Positions 24,848-34,464 of a stretch of 64,000 nucleotides of DNA are shown here, one piece after another (positions within the stretch are counted from its first letter, which is position 1; every line of letters begins with the position of its first letter). This DNA is from Pseudoneobacillus sp052180215 (GTDB taxonomy: Bacteria; Bacillota; Bacilli; Bacillales; Cytobacillaceae), in NCBI RefSeq assembly GCF_052180215.1, contig NZ_CP197471.1:716001-780000 (forward strand), written 5' to 3'. A program made the translations under genes and the position numbers. The notes below the pieces were generated by a model. It was not told the DNA's origin. It did no database searches and saw only the letters and a list, made by a program, of their open reading frames with translations.

Positions 24848-26140
24848 CTATATTCTTCTTAAAACTCTAGAGCCGTTAAACAAAGCCCAAGGTTTATCAC
24901 TGTTGTTAAAATAGAACTTTATCGGCTTCTCAAATTTTACTAAAACTAGGGTATCGGGCCCGCTTGCTCGAAGGTCAAACTTTTGATCATCCATCTCTAC
25001 ATATAATTTTCCATCTTCAAAAAGTATCTTGGTATTGCCGCCTTCTTTTGAAGTATAGGTACCCACAAATTTCTTTATTTCATTAACTGACATTTCGTAA
25101 AACGGTTCTTCACTTTGTTTATGCTCTATTGGTAACCCAAGAGCCGTATTCACAGCAGCAAGCCAAATATCACCGGCACTTACACCACCAACATTGGTTA
25201 GCACCGTAACAACTAATTTTTTCTCAGGAACAAAACCAAAGTTTGATGACACACCTGGTTGCCCCCCGCCATGTTGGACAAGTGTAAATTCACCTGCATA
25301 ATTAGGAGTGACATTTAATGCATACCCATAATAGGAATTTCGTCCAACCTGAATGAAGGGCTCCCACATTTTTTGAGAATGTGGAAACTCACCATTTATG
25401 TATACTTGACCATATTTCAGTAAATCTACGACATTTGAACGGATTCCTCCGCCTACCTCGAAGTTTCCTAGTTTGGGCCAATCTACTTTTTCAACCTTAT
25501 TCAATTTAGTATTAAAATGGTAAGGCACAGACACATTATCCATTTTTTCTAACTCTTCTAAGCTAAAAGTGGATCTGTCCATCTCAAGTCGCTCGAGCAG
25601 CTGATTTGTCATATATCTTCGAAAAAGTTTTCCTGTTATTCTTTCGATAATCGCGCCTAATAATAGGAAAGTATCGTTGCAATAACTGAAATATTCACCA
25701 GGGGCACCTAATAACTCGTACTCTTCTTTTGCTAAATAGGCAGAATGATCCCTGAAATGATTCCAAGCTTCAAATCGTTCCATAGGTGGAACTCCTGTCG
25801 TGTGAGAAAGAAGATGGCAGATTTTAATCGAATTCATATCATGTACACCATAAAGTTTGAATTCTGGTAAATATTGAATCACAGAATCCTGAACAGATAA
25901 CAAACCCTGATTTTGCAAATCCATAATGGCTAAGGCAGTAAAGGATTTCGTTACGGAAGCAATTCCAAAGATCGTTTCTGGAGTCACTGGCAACTGTAAT
26001 TCCACATCTCGATAACCAAACCCTTTTTGAAAAATCGTTTCTCCGTTGGATGAGATTCCAACTGAAACTCCTGCAATATTCTCTTCTTCCATTTTATTCA
26101 ATATAAATTCTTCTAATTTCATCCAATCAAATTCTGCCAT
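24848..26140 (-). CDS. Serine hydrolase (beta-lactamase/class C-like)
   Basis: 430 residues. The SxxK motif is SVTKSFTALAIMDL, the Tyr motif is YCNDTFLLLG (YxN), and a later HGGGQPGVSSNFG corresponds to the KTG-like third motif. After about residue 330 a separate small beta domain (KKFVGTYTSKEGGNTKILFEDGKLYVEM) follows, as in esterase-type penicillin-binding proteins. No signal peptide is evident, so it is probably a cytoplasmic esterase or peptidase. The ATG at 26140 lies 7 bases after AGGAGG. Confidence 0.88.
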   Translation of the reverse strand: MAEFDWMKLEEFILNKMEEENIAGVSVGISSNGETIFQKGFGYRDVELQLPVTPETIFGIASVTKSFTALAIMDLQNQGLLSVQDSVIQYLPEFKLYGVHDMNSIKICHLLSHTTGVPPMERFEAWNHFRDHSAYLAKEEYELLGAPGEYFSYCNDTFLLLGAIIERITGKLFRRYMTNQLLERLEMDRSTFSLEELEKMDNVSVPYHFNTKLNKVEKVDWPKLGNFEVGGGIRSNVVDLLKYGQVYINGEFPHSQKMWEPFIQVGRNSYYGYALNVTPNYAGEFTLVQHGGGQPGVSSNFGFVPEKKLVVTVLTNVGGVSAGDIWLAAVNTALGLPIEHKQSEEPFYEMSVNEIKKFVGTYTSKEGGNTKILFEDGKLYVEMDDQKFDLRASGPDTLVLVKFEKPIKFYFNNSDKPWALFNGSRVLRRI

Positions 26141-26264
26141 AACATTACCTCCTATTATTAAAAAGGTATTCGACAATTTATAGTTAATTACCTCCGAAAC
26201 CCTTTATGTGTACTATTAAAATTGGGCAGAAAGAGAAACAATCAAAGAGATTTTTTACCGAAAA

Positions 26265-26359
26265 GTTGATAAATTGTAAAATCGGTTGATAAAGTCTGAT
26301 TTGAGGTTGATAAATGGGCCAAAACGGTTGATAAATGTGGAAATCCGGTTGATAAAACG
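26265..26359. repeat. 21-bp iteron cluster 3 (reverse orientation)
   Basis: CGGTTGATAAA-like motifs start at 26265, 26285, 26306, 26327 and 26348, spaced 20, 21, 21 and 21 bp. They are the complement of the motif at 19497 and 21822. This cluster, one minus-strand terminator and the hydrolase promoter are all that is seen in 26141-26489. Confidence 0.85.
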
Positions 26360-26443
26360 AAATCCACTGTTCAAAAGCATGTGGGTTTCTCTAAAAAATC
26401 AACAAATCAATCAGCACCCAACCTAGTTTTCAAGTTTAATCCA

Positions 26444-26479
26444 CTAAAAAAGCACCACCCCTCAAAAAAGGGTGGTGCT
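26444..26479 (-). terminator. Minus-strand terminator of the helicase gene
   Basis: On the minus strand, AGCACCACCC and GGGTGGTGCT pair around a T-rich loop and are followed by TTTTTTAG. Confidence 0.88.
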
Positions 26480-26489
26480 CAAAATCCTT

Positions 26490-29400
26490 TTAAATCATCA
26501 AAATTTCACGAATATCCTCTTCGCTAAGCGTTTGTGTACCATTCTTTCCAGGATCGATAATTTCTTCCACTAACAGTCTCTTTTTCTCTTGCAGTTCATT
26601 CATTTTTTCCTCGATGGTTCCTCGTGAAACGAGCTTTATGACTTGGACGACCTTTGTTTGGCCCATGCGGTGGGCTCGGTCAGCAGCTTGCTCTTCGACA
26701 GCTGGATTCCACCATAGATCATAGAGGACAACCGTGTCTGCACCAGTTAGGTTTAGGCCAGTACCTCCAGCCTTTAAAGAAATGAGAAATAAATCTCGTT
26801 CGCCACCATTAAATTGCTCACAAATTTCAACTCGTTCTTCTGGAGGTGTTTGTCCGTCTAAATAAAAAAACGGAAGTCCTCGTCGAGTAAATTCACGGCC
26901 AATCAATCCAAGCATTTTTGTAAACTGCGAAAAGATTAATACTCGTCGGCCTGAGATTCTCGATTCCTCGATGATCTGCAGCAACTGTTCAAATTTAGCA
27001 GAACTTCCTTTATAGCCATCCACAAAAAGGGCTGGGTGACAGCAAATCTGGCGCAAGCGAGTTAAGCCAGCAAGGATTTTGATCCTATTTTTACGAAAGG
27101 TGTCTTTGTCTAAATGCTTTAACGTGTCTTCACGAAGCTTGGCCAAATAGGCAGCATACAGTTTTTTCTGGTCGGGAAGTAATTCAGCCGAGTCAACAGA
27201 TTCGATTTTTTCAGGAAGCTCAGATAATACATCCTCTTTTAGTCTGCGTAATAGAAATGGACGAGCACGCCGGGCAACCTTTACCTTTGTCAGATGACTG
27301 AATTCCTTTAGTCCAAGAAAAAGTTCAGGAAATACGACATGAAAAATCGACCAAAGCTCCTCTAGGGAATTTTCGACAGGGGTACCTGTTAGAGCGAAAA
27401 GATGGTCTGCACATATTCTTTTTACCGCTCGTGCTGTTTGGGTTAATGGATTCTTAAAGGCTTGGGCCTCATCAAAGAAAACCGTGTGAAATTCTCGTTG
27501 TTCAAACCACTTGATGTCTCTGCGTAACAGCGGATAGGAGGTAATGACCACGTCTAATTCATCCATTTCTTTTGCCACTTTTAAGCGTTCCTCTTTTGTC
27601 CCGTCGATGACAATGGCTTGAACATCGGGAGCAAATTTCATGAGCTCATTAAGCCAGTTATAAGTTAAAGATGCCGGGCAAACTACTAATACAGGCTGTT
27701 TTCTTTCCCGTATCGTGGATAACTCCGAAATAATAAAAGCAATGCTTTGTAAGGTTTTCCCTAGCCCCATATCATCCGCTAATATTCCCCCAAATCCATA
27801 GTTAGCCAGAGTTTTTAGCCATTTAAAGCCTTTGACTTGATAATCTCTTAAAATGTCAGCTAATAAAGAGGGGACTTCAAATTCTAATTTTTCTGGATGG
27901 TAGAAGTCATCCAAAAACCCTCGGAATGATTTTTCAAATTCAAAGGTAGTCTGGTGATCAACCGAATCGAGCAGCTGAAGTCCTCTAACAATCGGGACAT
28001 TCAAACCACTTTCTAAATCCTCATGCTGTTCAGGAACTGCACGAAGAAAGCGTTGGATTTCTTCAAATTCTCTCGTTTCCAATGATAGCAACGAGCCGTT
28101 TTTCAAACGATAGTACTTGCGTTTTTCCTCTAACGCTTGAAGGATGTCGCGAATTTCTTTATCTGCAATACCATCTAGTTGAAATTTGAATTCAAGCCAG
28201 TTGGTGCGTTCCTTTTTTACTTTTACACGAATTTGAGGGCGAGTATTTTCTCGAAAAATTCGATTTCTAACAGCTGTCGTTGCATATATTTGCACGTGCT
28301 TTTGAACCTTTGGAACAATGTAATACAAAAATTCATACTCCAGTTCTTCATTATGCAAATAATATCCGCCTTCTGTTTTTGCGAATTGGCCTTCTTCCAT
28401 TAACTGCAGGATGTCCGCCTCTTTTTTTGTATCACGTAAAACAATGGAGCTTTTTTGATGATCCTCGAGTGGGTTAATCACCCAATTTTCATAATGAAAT
28501 TCAAGCCCAGCAAGCAAACGATTTCCGAGTCGATCTAAGTAAAGCTTTGCCACTAAAGGTGACTTACCCATTCGACTTTTTATAGACTCGGCTATTTGAA
28601 CATATCCCAGTTTTTTTAATCCTGGGAGCACTTTTTCAAAAAATAAATCAAGTTGCTCATTCGGAATGGGGATATGATTTTTTTCAGAAGTATAAAGCAT
28701 CCCCTTTAGTTCGATGAGTCGCTCACTATCCTCCGTTTTCACTGTAAACAGTTTCCCTTCATGTAAAACAACACCATATGACTGGAAAATAATTAGGTTG
28801 GTTAAACCCTCTATGTTTAGGTGATAACCAGCATTCGATTCCTCCAATTTAATATGAATAGGGAGGTCTTCATTTGAAAAAGACAGTTGGTGAAAAGTTT
28901 GTCTATCATAAGTAAGCTTAGCCAAAGGCGCTTTTTTAAGAAAAGGTACAATCCGTTCCCAAGAGGAAGGGGGAATAAGTAAGTTGGTTAAATCAATGGC
29001 CATTTGACCTTTGTTGTACCATTTTTCATCATCCATCACATAGATTAACTGTTGCAGCATGGCATCCGTTTGTTGCTGAAAGCAATGTTGGCTTTGGTTA
29101 TAAGTGAACGTATCAGAAAGAAGGAAGGGCGTGCCTCTTTTTACGTGCCCCAGTAAGCTACGAATATCCTTAACATGGTATTTACCTATTGTAAGTTTCA
29201 CCGTAAAAAGATGTTCCTCATTTCCTAGTGAAACAGGTTGAAAAGTAAACTCTACATCTAAAACTTCTCTATTTTCAAAATGACGCTGATGGCCACTAGA
29301 CCTATTAGGTTTATCGTTAAAAAGGGTTAATAATCCATTCGAAAGTTCTTGATGTTCTATATCGCTATCCTGGTGTAAGACCTTTTGCCGTTGCTTGTCC

Positions 29401-29669
29401 TGAATGGCAAGGAGAACAGCCGCAATATGCTGGCAATCTTTTTGGAAAGAAGCGAGCTTAGGGCAGCTGCATTTAGTCGAAAAACCACCATGGACATTTT
29501 TCTTAATTGTGACATAGAAATCTTCACCACCTGTGACCGTTGCTTCACATAGGTCCGGGCTATATGTTAAAAGCGTTACTTTATGATTACGATAAAAAGA
29601 GTCTCCTCTTTTGAAGGAGACTGTACCACACAAATCTTGAATGATCTTTTGATTTAATTTGATATCCAA
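26490..29669 (-). CDS. SNF2-family DEAD/DEAH helicase with SWIM zinc finger
   Basis: About 1059 residues. A SWIM-type zinc finger opens the protein (CSCPKLASFQKDCQH, a CxCx-nCxH pattern), then a long middle region and a SNF2 ATPase: motif I DDMGLGKTLQ, motif II FFDEAQAFKN, motif III ALTGTPVEN, motif V ISLKAGGTGLNLTGADTVV and motif VI EEQAADRAHRMGQ. Similar bacterial proteins (B. subtilis YwqA type) are linked to DNA or RNA polymerase remodelling without settled function. I place the start at TTG 29669, directly after AAGGAG; 13 upstream in-frame codons lack a site. Confidence 0.92.
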   Translation of the reverse strand: MDIKLNQKIIQDLCGTVSFKRGDSFYRNHKVTLLTYSPDLCEATVTGGEDFYVTIKKNVHGGFSTKCSCPKLASFQKDCQHIAAVLLAIQDKQRQKVLHQDSDIEHQELSNGLLTLFNDKPNRSSGHQRHFENREVLDVEFTFQPVSLGNEEHLFTVKLTIGKYHVKDIRSLLGHVKRGTPFLLSDTFTYNQSQHCFQQQTDAMLQQLIYVMDDEKWYNKGQMAIDLTNLLIPPSSWERIVPFLKKAPLAKLTYDRQTFHQLSFSNEDLPIHIKLEESNAGYHLNIEGLTNLIIFQSYGVVLHEGKLFTVKTEDSERLIELKGMLYTSEKNHIPIPNEQLDLFFEKVLPGLKKLGYVQIAESIKSRMGKSPLVAKLYLDRLGNRLLAGLEFHYENWVINPLEDHQKSSIVLRDTKKEADILQLMEEGQFAKTEGGYYLHNEELEYEFLYYIVPKVQKHVQIYATTAVRNRIFRENTRPQIRVKVKKERTNWLEFKFQLDGIADKEIRDILQALEEKRKYYRLKNGSLLSLETREFEEIQRFLRAVPEQHEDLESGLNVPIVRGLQLLDSVDHQTTFEFEKSFRGFLDDFYHPEKLEFEVPSLLADILRDYQVKGFKWLKTLANYGFGGILADDMGLGKTLQSIAFIISELSTIRERKQPVLVVCPASLTYNWLNELMKFAPDVQAIVIDGTKEERLKVAKEMDELDVVITSYPLLRRDIKWFEQREFHTVFFDEAQAFKNPLTQTARAVKRICADHLFALTGTPVENSLEELWSIFHVVFPELFLGLKEFSHLTKVKVARRARPFLLRRLKEDVLSELPEKIESVDSAELLPDQKKLYAAYLAKLREDTLKHLDKDTFRKNRIKILAGLTRLRQICCHPALFVDGYKGSSAKFEQLLQIIEESRISGRRVLIFSQFTKMLGLIGREFTRRGLPFFYLDGQTPPEERVEICEQFNGGERDLFLISLKAGGTGLNLTGADTVVLYDLWWNPAVEEQAADRAHRMGQTKVVQVIKLVSRGTIEEKMNELQEKKRLLVEEIIDPGKNGTQTLSEEDIREILMI

Positions 29670-29765
29670 TGCTCTTCTCCTTCCAAAGTAAGTTACTATT
29701 TTTCTCATTATAATCTTTCATGAGTGAATAGAAAAGTTTTATAGTCTTATTGGAAGGAGACATCT

Positions 29766-31175
29766 TTATAACAAATGTTGAAATAAACCGGTAATATAGG
29801 ATAGTCCCTTAACACTGAAAGATCTAAACCAGCTTACTTTACCTGGTTTTAAGTGTGGGTCCTCTACATATTCTTTATTCTTCGCAACCTTTAAGCTCTT
29901 ATTAAAATAATGATCCATTTCCTTTTTAAGGGCTTCGGTAAACTCCTCGCTATCAATAACCACCATAGATTCGGTATTTAAAAACGCAGACCGGGCATCC
30001 ATATTAAAAGCACCAATGGCACTCAAACGATCATCAAAGATAAAGGTCTTGGCATGGATAGAGTCTGGCCCTTGATATTCTAATACATTCACACCCTTAT
30101 TAACCATGCCATTGATATGTTTGATATGTCCTGAATAGGCAATAACATTAGCCGTTGATGCTAACGAGTTTGTTAAAACAGTCGTATTCTCTGGCGCAAC
30201 TTGTAATTTATCCATATAAGGAAGCATCGGTTTCGTTGGAATGACATAAGGGCTTTGTATGACAAGAGACCTTTTAGCATTTTTCATTAAATTCGTTAAA
30301 TCGTACCATGCCCAAGGTTCTTTATTAAACCTTTGGATTGGATTATGAATAAAGGTAACCTTTTTAGTTGGAAGGGACATTTTCAACCAATCATAATAAT
30401 TATTAAATAAGGTTTTATCCGATTTTCTTAAATTCTCCAGTTTCTCTTTTAATTGCTGGTTAGCTTCTTTGGCTTTCTTTTGTTGCCGTTCGGATAGCCT
30501 TTCTAATGGATGTTTTGTATATGGATGGTTCCATACTTCATTAAAGTACCCTTCCATTTGGTTGAGGACACTGCCTTCCTTTGACTCCGGCTCGGTATTA
30601 AGGATTAGAACATCTCGGTCATTGGTAGGGTTTTTCTCACCTTCTTCAACAAAATAACGATTCCCGATATTCCTTCCACCAATAACTGCATACTTATGGT
30701 CAATAATAAATAACTTATCATGGAGTCGATTATGCCACGTCCAAGGCAGGTGTGGATGAAACGGCTCATAATATTTAATTTCGACATTCGGGTGATTGAT
30801 TAAGGCGTATTGAGTATCTTTTAAACTAAATCTTAGCCCATGGAAAATTCCATCCAGTAGGATTCGAACCTTTACACCTCGATCAGCCGCATCTAAAATC
30901 ATTCCTAAAATCAAATCGGTAATGTATCCTTTATGAATGGCGTAATAAGCAAGATCAATCGATTCTTGTGCATTTTCCATTAGATTGACACGTGCAAGTC
31001 CCGCAAAGGTTTTTTCCTCTAATAAAATAACGCGGTCTTGCGAAGGTTCATTCCCATAGAACCTTTGTACTTGATGCTGTTCCTTAAAGGAGTTACTTAT
31101 CTTTGGATGTTTATCTTTTAAAATAACTACTCCAAATATCGTGATATAAAGTAAACAAAAAATAAGAATAATCAT
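29766..31175 (-). CDS. Phospholipase D/cardiolipin synthase-like protein
   Basis: About 469 residues: an N-terminal membrane anchor (MIILIFCLLYITIFGVVIL) then two PLD halves. The HKD motifs are HDKLFIIDHKYAVIGGRNIGN and HAKTFIFDDRLSAIGAFNMD. This architecture fits a phospholipid-processing or cardiolipin synthase-like enzyme at the membrane. The ATG at 31175 has AGGAG 7 bases upstream; the frame continues 36 codons further without an acceptable start. It is preceded by a strong terminator and followed closely by the helicase region. Confidence 0.85.
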   Translation of the reverse strand: MIILIFCLLYITIFGVVILKDKHPKISNSFKEQHQVQRFYGNEPSQDRVILLEEKTFAGLARVNLMENAQESIDLAYYAIHKGYITDLILGMILDAADRGVKVRILLDGIFHGLRFSLKDTQYALINHPNVEIKYYEPFHPHLPWTWHNRLHDKLFIIDHKYAVIGGRNIGNRYFVEEGEKNPTNDRDVLILNTEPESKEGSVLNQMEGYFNEVWNHPYTKHPLERLSERQQKKAKEANQQLKEKLENLRKSDKTLFNNYYDWLKMSLPTKKVTFIHNPIQRFNKEPWAWYDLTNLMKNAKRSLVIQSPYVIPTKPMLPYMDKLQVAPENTTVLTNSLASTANVIAYSGHIKHINGMVNKGVNVLEYQGPDSIHAKTFIFDDRLSAIGAFNMDARSAFLNTESMVVIDSEEFTEALKKEMDHYFNKSLKVAKNKEYVEDPHLKPGKVSWFRSFSVKGLSYITGLFQHLL

Positions 31176-31317
31176 AAATGCTCTCCTAACCTTCTTTATG
31201 GAATTTACCTCCTTTGAAACCCTGAAACTCCGATAATCATTGCTATTAGTTTGTTCAACATTTTTTACAATATGAAAGATCAAAGGGGAAATAACAACAA
31301 GTCCGTTAGGTGATATG

Positions 31318-31360
31318 AAAAAAAGCCACGCTTTTCCAAGTCGGAAAAGCGTGGCTTTTT
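31318..31360. terminator. Strong bidirectional terminator
   Basis: AAAAAGCCACGCTTTTCC and GGAAAAGCGTGGCTTTTT form an 18-bp perfect stem over a 5-base loop. It ends the small membrane-protein gene on the minus strand, before the phospholipase gene promoter. Confidence 0.92.
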
Positions 31361-31362
31361 AA

Positions 31363-31545
31363 TTAATTTAGTACTATTTTTTCTTTCTCCATTTCCCATG
31401 CCGATACGATATAAGCAAATCCATTCATTAAGAAGTAGATCACATTTGATTGTACTCGTTCATATTCTCCTAAATACGTATTCAAAATAATACAGACGGA
31501 ATATATAACAACAAAGAATAAAGCAATTTTATTAAAAATAGCCAT
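31363..31545 (-). CDS. Small hypothetical membrane protein
   Basis: 60 residues from the ATG at 31545, which lies 8 bases after AAAGGA. The peptide has two hydrophobic stretches (IALFFVVIYSVCIILNTYL and VIYFLMNGFAYIVSAW) and an acidic/basic tail. No family recognised. It stands alone, with its own strong terminator. Confidence 0.6.
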   Translation of the reverse strand: MAIFNKIALFFVVIYSVCIILNTYLGEYERVQSNVIYFLMNGFAYIVSAWEMEKEKIVLN

Positions 31546-31724
31546 GTTCATCATCCTTTCCATTAGGACTCTTATTGTTATCATATTTTATGGAAGCCAG
31601 TCTTATGCAATAGTCCATTCCTTCGATTGGGTACTAAAAAATTAAGCCCTCTTTTTATTTTTATGAAACGAAACCGAAACAGTTCCGTCTTATTATATAT
31701 AAGGTATTTTCAGGAGGTTATCAT

Positions 31725-32324
31725 ATGAAAAAATTGGGTGTAATCGCCCTTATGTTATTGTTAAGTCTTTCGTTGTATGGTTGTGCATCTAAAGGAAAAG
31801 CTTCTCCAATAAATGACCCTAATCAAGCAAATGATTCAGAGCAAACAGTAGGTGAATCAGAGCAAACAAATGAAACTACAGAAGAAGTGAACAAGGAACA
31901 ATCCGAAGCCGGTTCTGTAATGTATCATAATACTAAATATGGATTTGATTTCACCTTACCTGCCAGCTGGGAAAGTTATAAGATTGTGACTGAAAAGTGG
32001 GAGGGGCTTGCGTTAGATGGCTCACAAGGGGAAAAGGTTGTCGAAACAGGACCGCTAGTGTTGATTAGACATCCAGAGTGGACTTCTCAAAACATACGAC
32101 AAGATATCCCTATTATTGTTTTTACACTCTCACAATGGGAATCACTTCAAAATGAGACGTTCCATATTGGTGCTGCACCGATTGGCCCAAGTGAGCTAGG
32201 ACGGAACTCAAAATACGTTTTTGCACTGCCAGCAAGATATAATTTTGCTTTTCCAATTGGCTACGAAGAAGTTGAAAATATCTTAAATAACCACCCACTT
32301 TTACCAACTGAGACTTTCCAATAA
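31725..32324 (+). CDS. Putative lipoprotein
   Basis: 199 residues with a lipoprotein signal peptide (LGVIALMLLLSLSLYGCAS; lipobox L-Y-G-C) followed by an acidic Gln/Glu/Thr/Asn linker (to about residue 65) and a folded domain starting YHNTKYGFDFTLPASWESYKIV, a phrase typical of PsbP-like or surface-lipoprotein domains. It should be anchored on the outer face of the membrane. The start has AGGAGGT. Function unknown. Confidence 0.8.
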   Translation: MKKLGVIALMLLLSLSLYGCASKGKASPINDPNQANDSEQTVGESEQTNETTEEVNKEQSEAGSVMYHNTKYGFDFTLPASWESYKIVTEKWEGLALDGSQGEKVVETGPLVLIRHPEWTSQNIRQDIPIIVFTLSQWESLQNETFHIGAAPIGPSELGRNSKYVFALPARYNFAFPIGYEEVENILNNHPLLPTETFQ

Positions 32325-32426
32325 GCTTCTAAAATGTGACAATTCATACCAGTAGGGGTTCTTTAAAATTACAATTTCCGAGGAAATAAAAGTTGGAAAG
32401 ACAAAAAATTCATCTCTTTATGTAGA

Positions 32427-32468
32427 AAAGAAAACTCTCAGGAATAGGACTTTTCCTGAGAGTTTTTA
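32427..32468. terminator. Bidirectional terminator
   Basis: AAAACTCTCAGGA and TCCTGAGAGTTTT pair over a short loop with T-runs on both strands; it separates the converging lipoprotein and HTH-like genes. Confidence 0.85.
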
Positions 32469-32972
32469 AATTACACCACTCAACGGTTTTAAACTAAAAT
32501 AATCTAATGCTTGATTAACATCATCCAAATCATGAATTTTTTTCTCGATACAAAATTGAATCACTAAGTCAAAGGTGTCACTGTCCGACAAAGAGTAACC
32601 GGCAGAGCTGAGAAGCTTGTCGGTTTCTTTTATGTTTAGCTCCAAAGCGAGGGCAAGAGAAATTATCGTGTTTTTCCTAGGGTGGTAGTTAGCGTTTGAC
32701 CGTATCTTGGAAAATAGCTTACGGTCTAGTCCTGCTTTTTTGTAAATCTCCACATCGCTAGCTTCTTTTTTATCAATGTATTGAAATAAAACTTTCTGAA
32801 AAGTAGGTTTTCGTTTTGTTTTAATAAAATCTTCTAATTCGCTAGAGTGCAGGTCCTCGAGAATTTGATGCTCTATATATTTTGAGGAAATCATTGATTC
32901 CGCTAAAATCATTTTGTTTAAGTGATGATCGATATACTCCTGCAGCTCTTCTAGAATCATTCTATTTATCAC
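32466..32972 (-). CDS. HTH-like protein related to the C-terminal tail of macro-domain proteins
   Basis: 168 residues. The C-terminal 100 residues (FQYIDKKEASDVEIYKKAGLDRKLFSKIRSN then RKNTIISLALALELNIKETDKLLSSAGYSLS and FDLVIQFCIEKKIHDLDDVNQAL) look like the XRE-like tail that I recall at the end of many Firmicute macro-domain (ADP-ribose-binding) proteins. Here the macro domain is absent. It starts at GTG, 8 bases after AGGAGG, behind a small hairpin (GTCGC/GCGAC with TTTTT). It is divergent from the vWA gene with 96 bases between, suggesting a linked function. Confidence 0.65.
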   Translation of the reverse strand: MINRMILEELQEYIDHHLNKMILAESMISSKYIEHQILEDLHSSELEDFIKTKRKPTFQKVLFQYIDKKEASDVEIYKKAGLDRKLFSKIRSNANYHPRKNTIISLALALELNIKETDKLLSSAGYSLSDSDTFDLVIQFCIEKKIHDLDDVNQALDYFSLKPLSGVI

Positions 32973-33068
32973 AAAACATACCTCCTAAAAATGTCGCTTT
33001 TTAGGCGACCAACTAATGGTGATACATAGCTACTATTATATCATGATGAACTTGAGGAGGATGTAGAG

Positions 33069-33653
33069 ATGACTAACAAACTCACGGAGATTATTTTCTT
33101 ACTTGACCGCAGTGGTTCAATGGCTGGACTTGAAGGTGACACGATAGGAGGCTTTAATGCATTTATAAAAAGACAAAGTGAAGTGGAGGGGGAAACCTTA
33201 GTAACGGCAGTATTATTTGATAATGAGTATGAAGTATTATGGAACGGTATAGATGCGAAAGAGGTCAAACTGACAGAAAATGAATACTTCGTTGGCGGTT
33301 GTACGGCACTCTTGGATGCGGTTGGAAAGACGATTTTAGATGTAGGTTATAGGCTGTCTTGCACAAAAGAAGAAAATAGACCAGGTAAGGTGATTTTTGT
33401 TATTACAACGGATGGAATGGAAAACGCAAGCCGTGAATTCACCTATAAAAAAGTAAAGGAGCTCATTTTGCATCAACAAGAGAAATATCATTGGGAATTT
33501 ATTTTTATGGGGGCCAATATTGATGTAGCCAAAGAGGCAGAAAATATGGGAATTTCAACGGATCATGCTTACCATTTTGAAGCTTCGGAAAAGGGTGTAG
33601 AAAAAATGTATAACATGATTTCTGAGGCCATAACAGAGAAAAGACGTTCATAA
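33069..33653 (+). CDS. TerY-like vWA domain protein
   Basis: 194 residues, essentially one von Willebrand A domain. The MIDAS metal site is intact: DRSGSM near the N-terminus, Thr in GGCTALLDAVG and Asp in TTDGMEN. No signal peptide, so it acts in the cytoplasm, like TerY or other vWA adaptor proteins of stress and ter-type clusters. Start supported by GAGGAGG. Divergent from the HTH-like gene. The partner is unknown. Confidence 0.87.
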   Translation: MTNKLTEIIFLLDRSGSMAGLEGDTIGGFNAFIKRQSEVEGETLVTAVLFDNEYEVLWNGIDAKEVKLTENEYFVGGCTALLDAVGKTILDVGYRLSCTKEENRPGKVIFVITTDGMENASREFTYKKVKELILHQQEKYHWEFIFMGANIDVAKEAENMGISTDHAYHFEASEKGVEKMYNMISEAITEKRRS

Positions 33654-33663
33654 ATTTTATGTT

Positions 33664-33705
33664 CAAAAAAACTCCTCATTAAAAATAGATATGAGGAGTT
33701 TATTT
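33664..33705 (+). terminator. Rho-independent terminator
   Basis: AACTCCTCAT and ATGAGGAGTT pair across an 11-base A-rich loop, followed by TATTTG. Confidence 0.75.
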
Positions 33706-33765
33706 GAAGCATTTTTTTTGTTATAAATGGATTATTTCTATTCGTTTTCCACTAATTGATCTGAA

Positions 33766-34464
33766 TTAAGGCAAGGATTTTAGAACAAAGCATATGACAC
33801 TGTTATCTTCGTTAAAATTCCAATCAACAAAGATATCGAGTACCGGTTGGTTAAAAATCGTTTCAAAACGACCATCACGATGTAGATAGGATTTTTCTAA
33901 TTCATCTTTTGTTATATTCAGTGTTTGTTGAAACCCTTTTGCTATCAGTGCTTTTTCGATTGGAACTAGAACACCAATCCTCTTTACCAAAAAAAGTTTA
34001 TTCGTTATTTGGTATGCCTCAATTTTCTCAGGGCTTTTTTCAACCAATATACTAATTCGATTTACTTCATTAACTAAAGGCTCATGTTGTGGGAAGGAAT
34101 CGATGTTCTGAACAGTAATAATGGCACTTTCAAATTCAACGATAATGGTTCCTGTATTGTTCGGGTAGTTCCAATCATGATAATAAGATACAACATCAAG
34201 CTCAAATTCAATTTCAAGTACCCCTTTTAATTGGGAAAGTAAATTTTGCATAACAATATTTCTCGAAATTTCAATATTATCTGAATTCCCGTTTTCTAGA
34301 AGAACAGTTTCCATTGGTGTAAGAAATCCCCGTATGTAAAAGACAAGAAAACGATTATTTAATGAGGCATGACACGAGTCTGGACCTCTTCCGAAATTTT
34401 TTCTTAATAATTTACTTGTCAAATTGCTGATACTTAAAAGGTTTTCTTGAATAGAAGCTTGCAT
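33766..34464 (-). CDS. Tandem DUF2294 protein
   Basis: 232 residues containing two DUF2294-like halves. The first is NFGRGPDSCHASLNNRFLVFYIRGFLTPMETVLLENG...; the second is EAYQITNKLFLVKRIGVLVPIEKALIAKGFQQTLNITKDEL. Each half ends in a WNYPNN or WNFNED motif and a hydrophobic strand. DUF2294 proteins are widespread in Bacillaceae and have no confirmed function. The ATG has AAAGG upstream. It is a single-gene unit. Confidence 0.82.
   Translation of the reverse strand: MQASIQENLLSISNLTSKLLRKNFGRGPDSCHASLNNRFLVFYIRGFLTPMETVLLENGNSDNIEISRNIVMQNLLSQLKGVLEIEFELDVVSYYHDWNYPNNTGTIIVEFESAIITVQNIDSFPQHEPLVNEVNRISILVEKSPEKIEAYQITNKLFLVKRIGVLVPIEKALIAKGFQQTLNITKDELEKSYLHRDGRFETIFNQPVLDIFVDWNFNEDNSVICFVLKSLP

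Noticed and set aside
26265..26359. DnaA boxes (TTATCAACC resembles TTATCCACA)
   Set aside because: The motif differs at two or more key positions, and no dnaA, dnaN or other origin genes are nearby.
29669..29708. Upstream start for the SNF2 helicase
   Set aside because: The extra 13 codons cover the ribosome-binding site AAGGAG of the TTG start at 29669.
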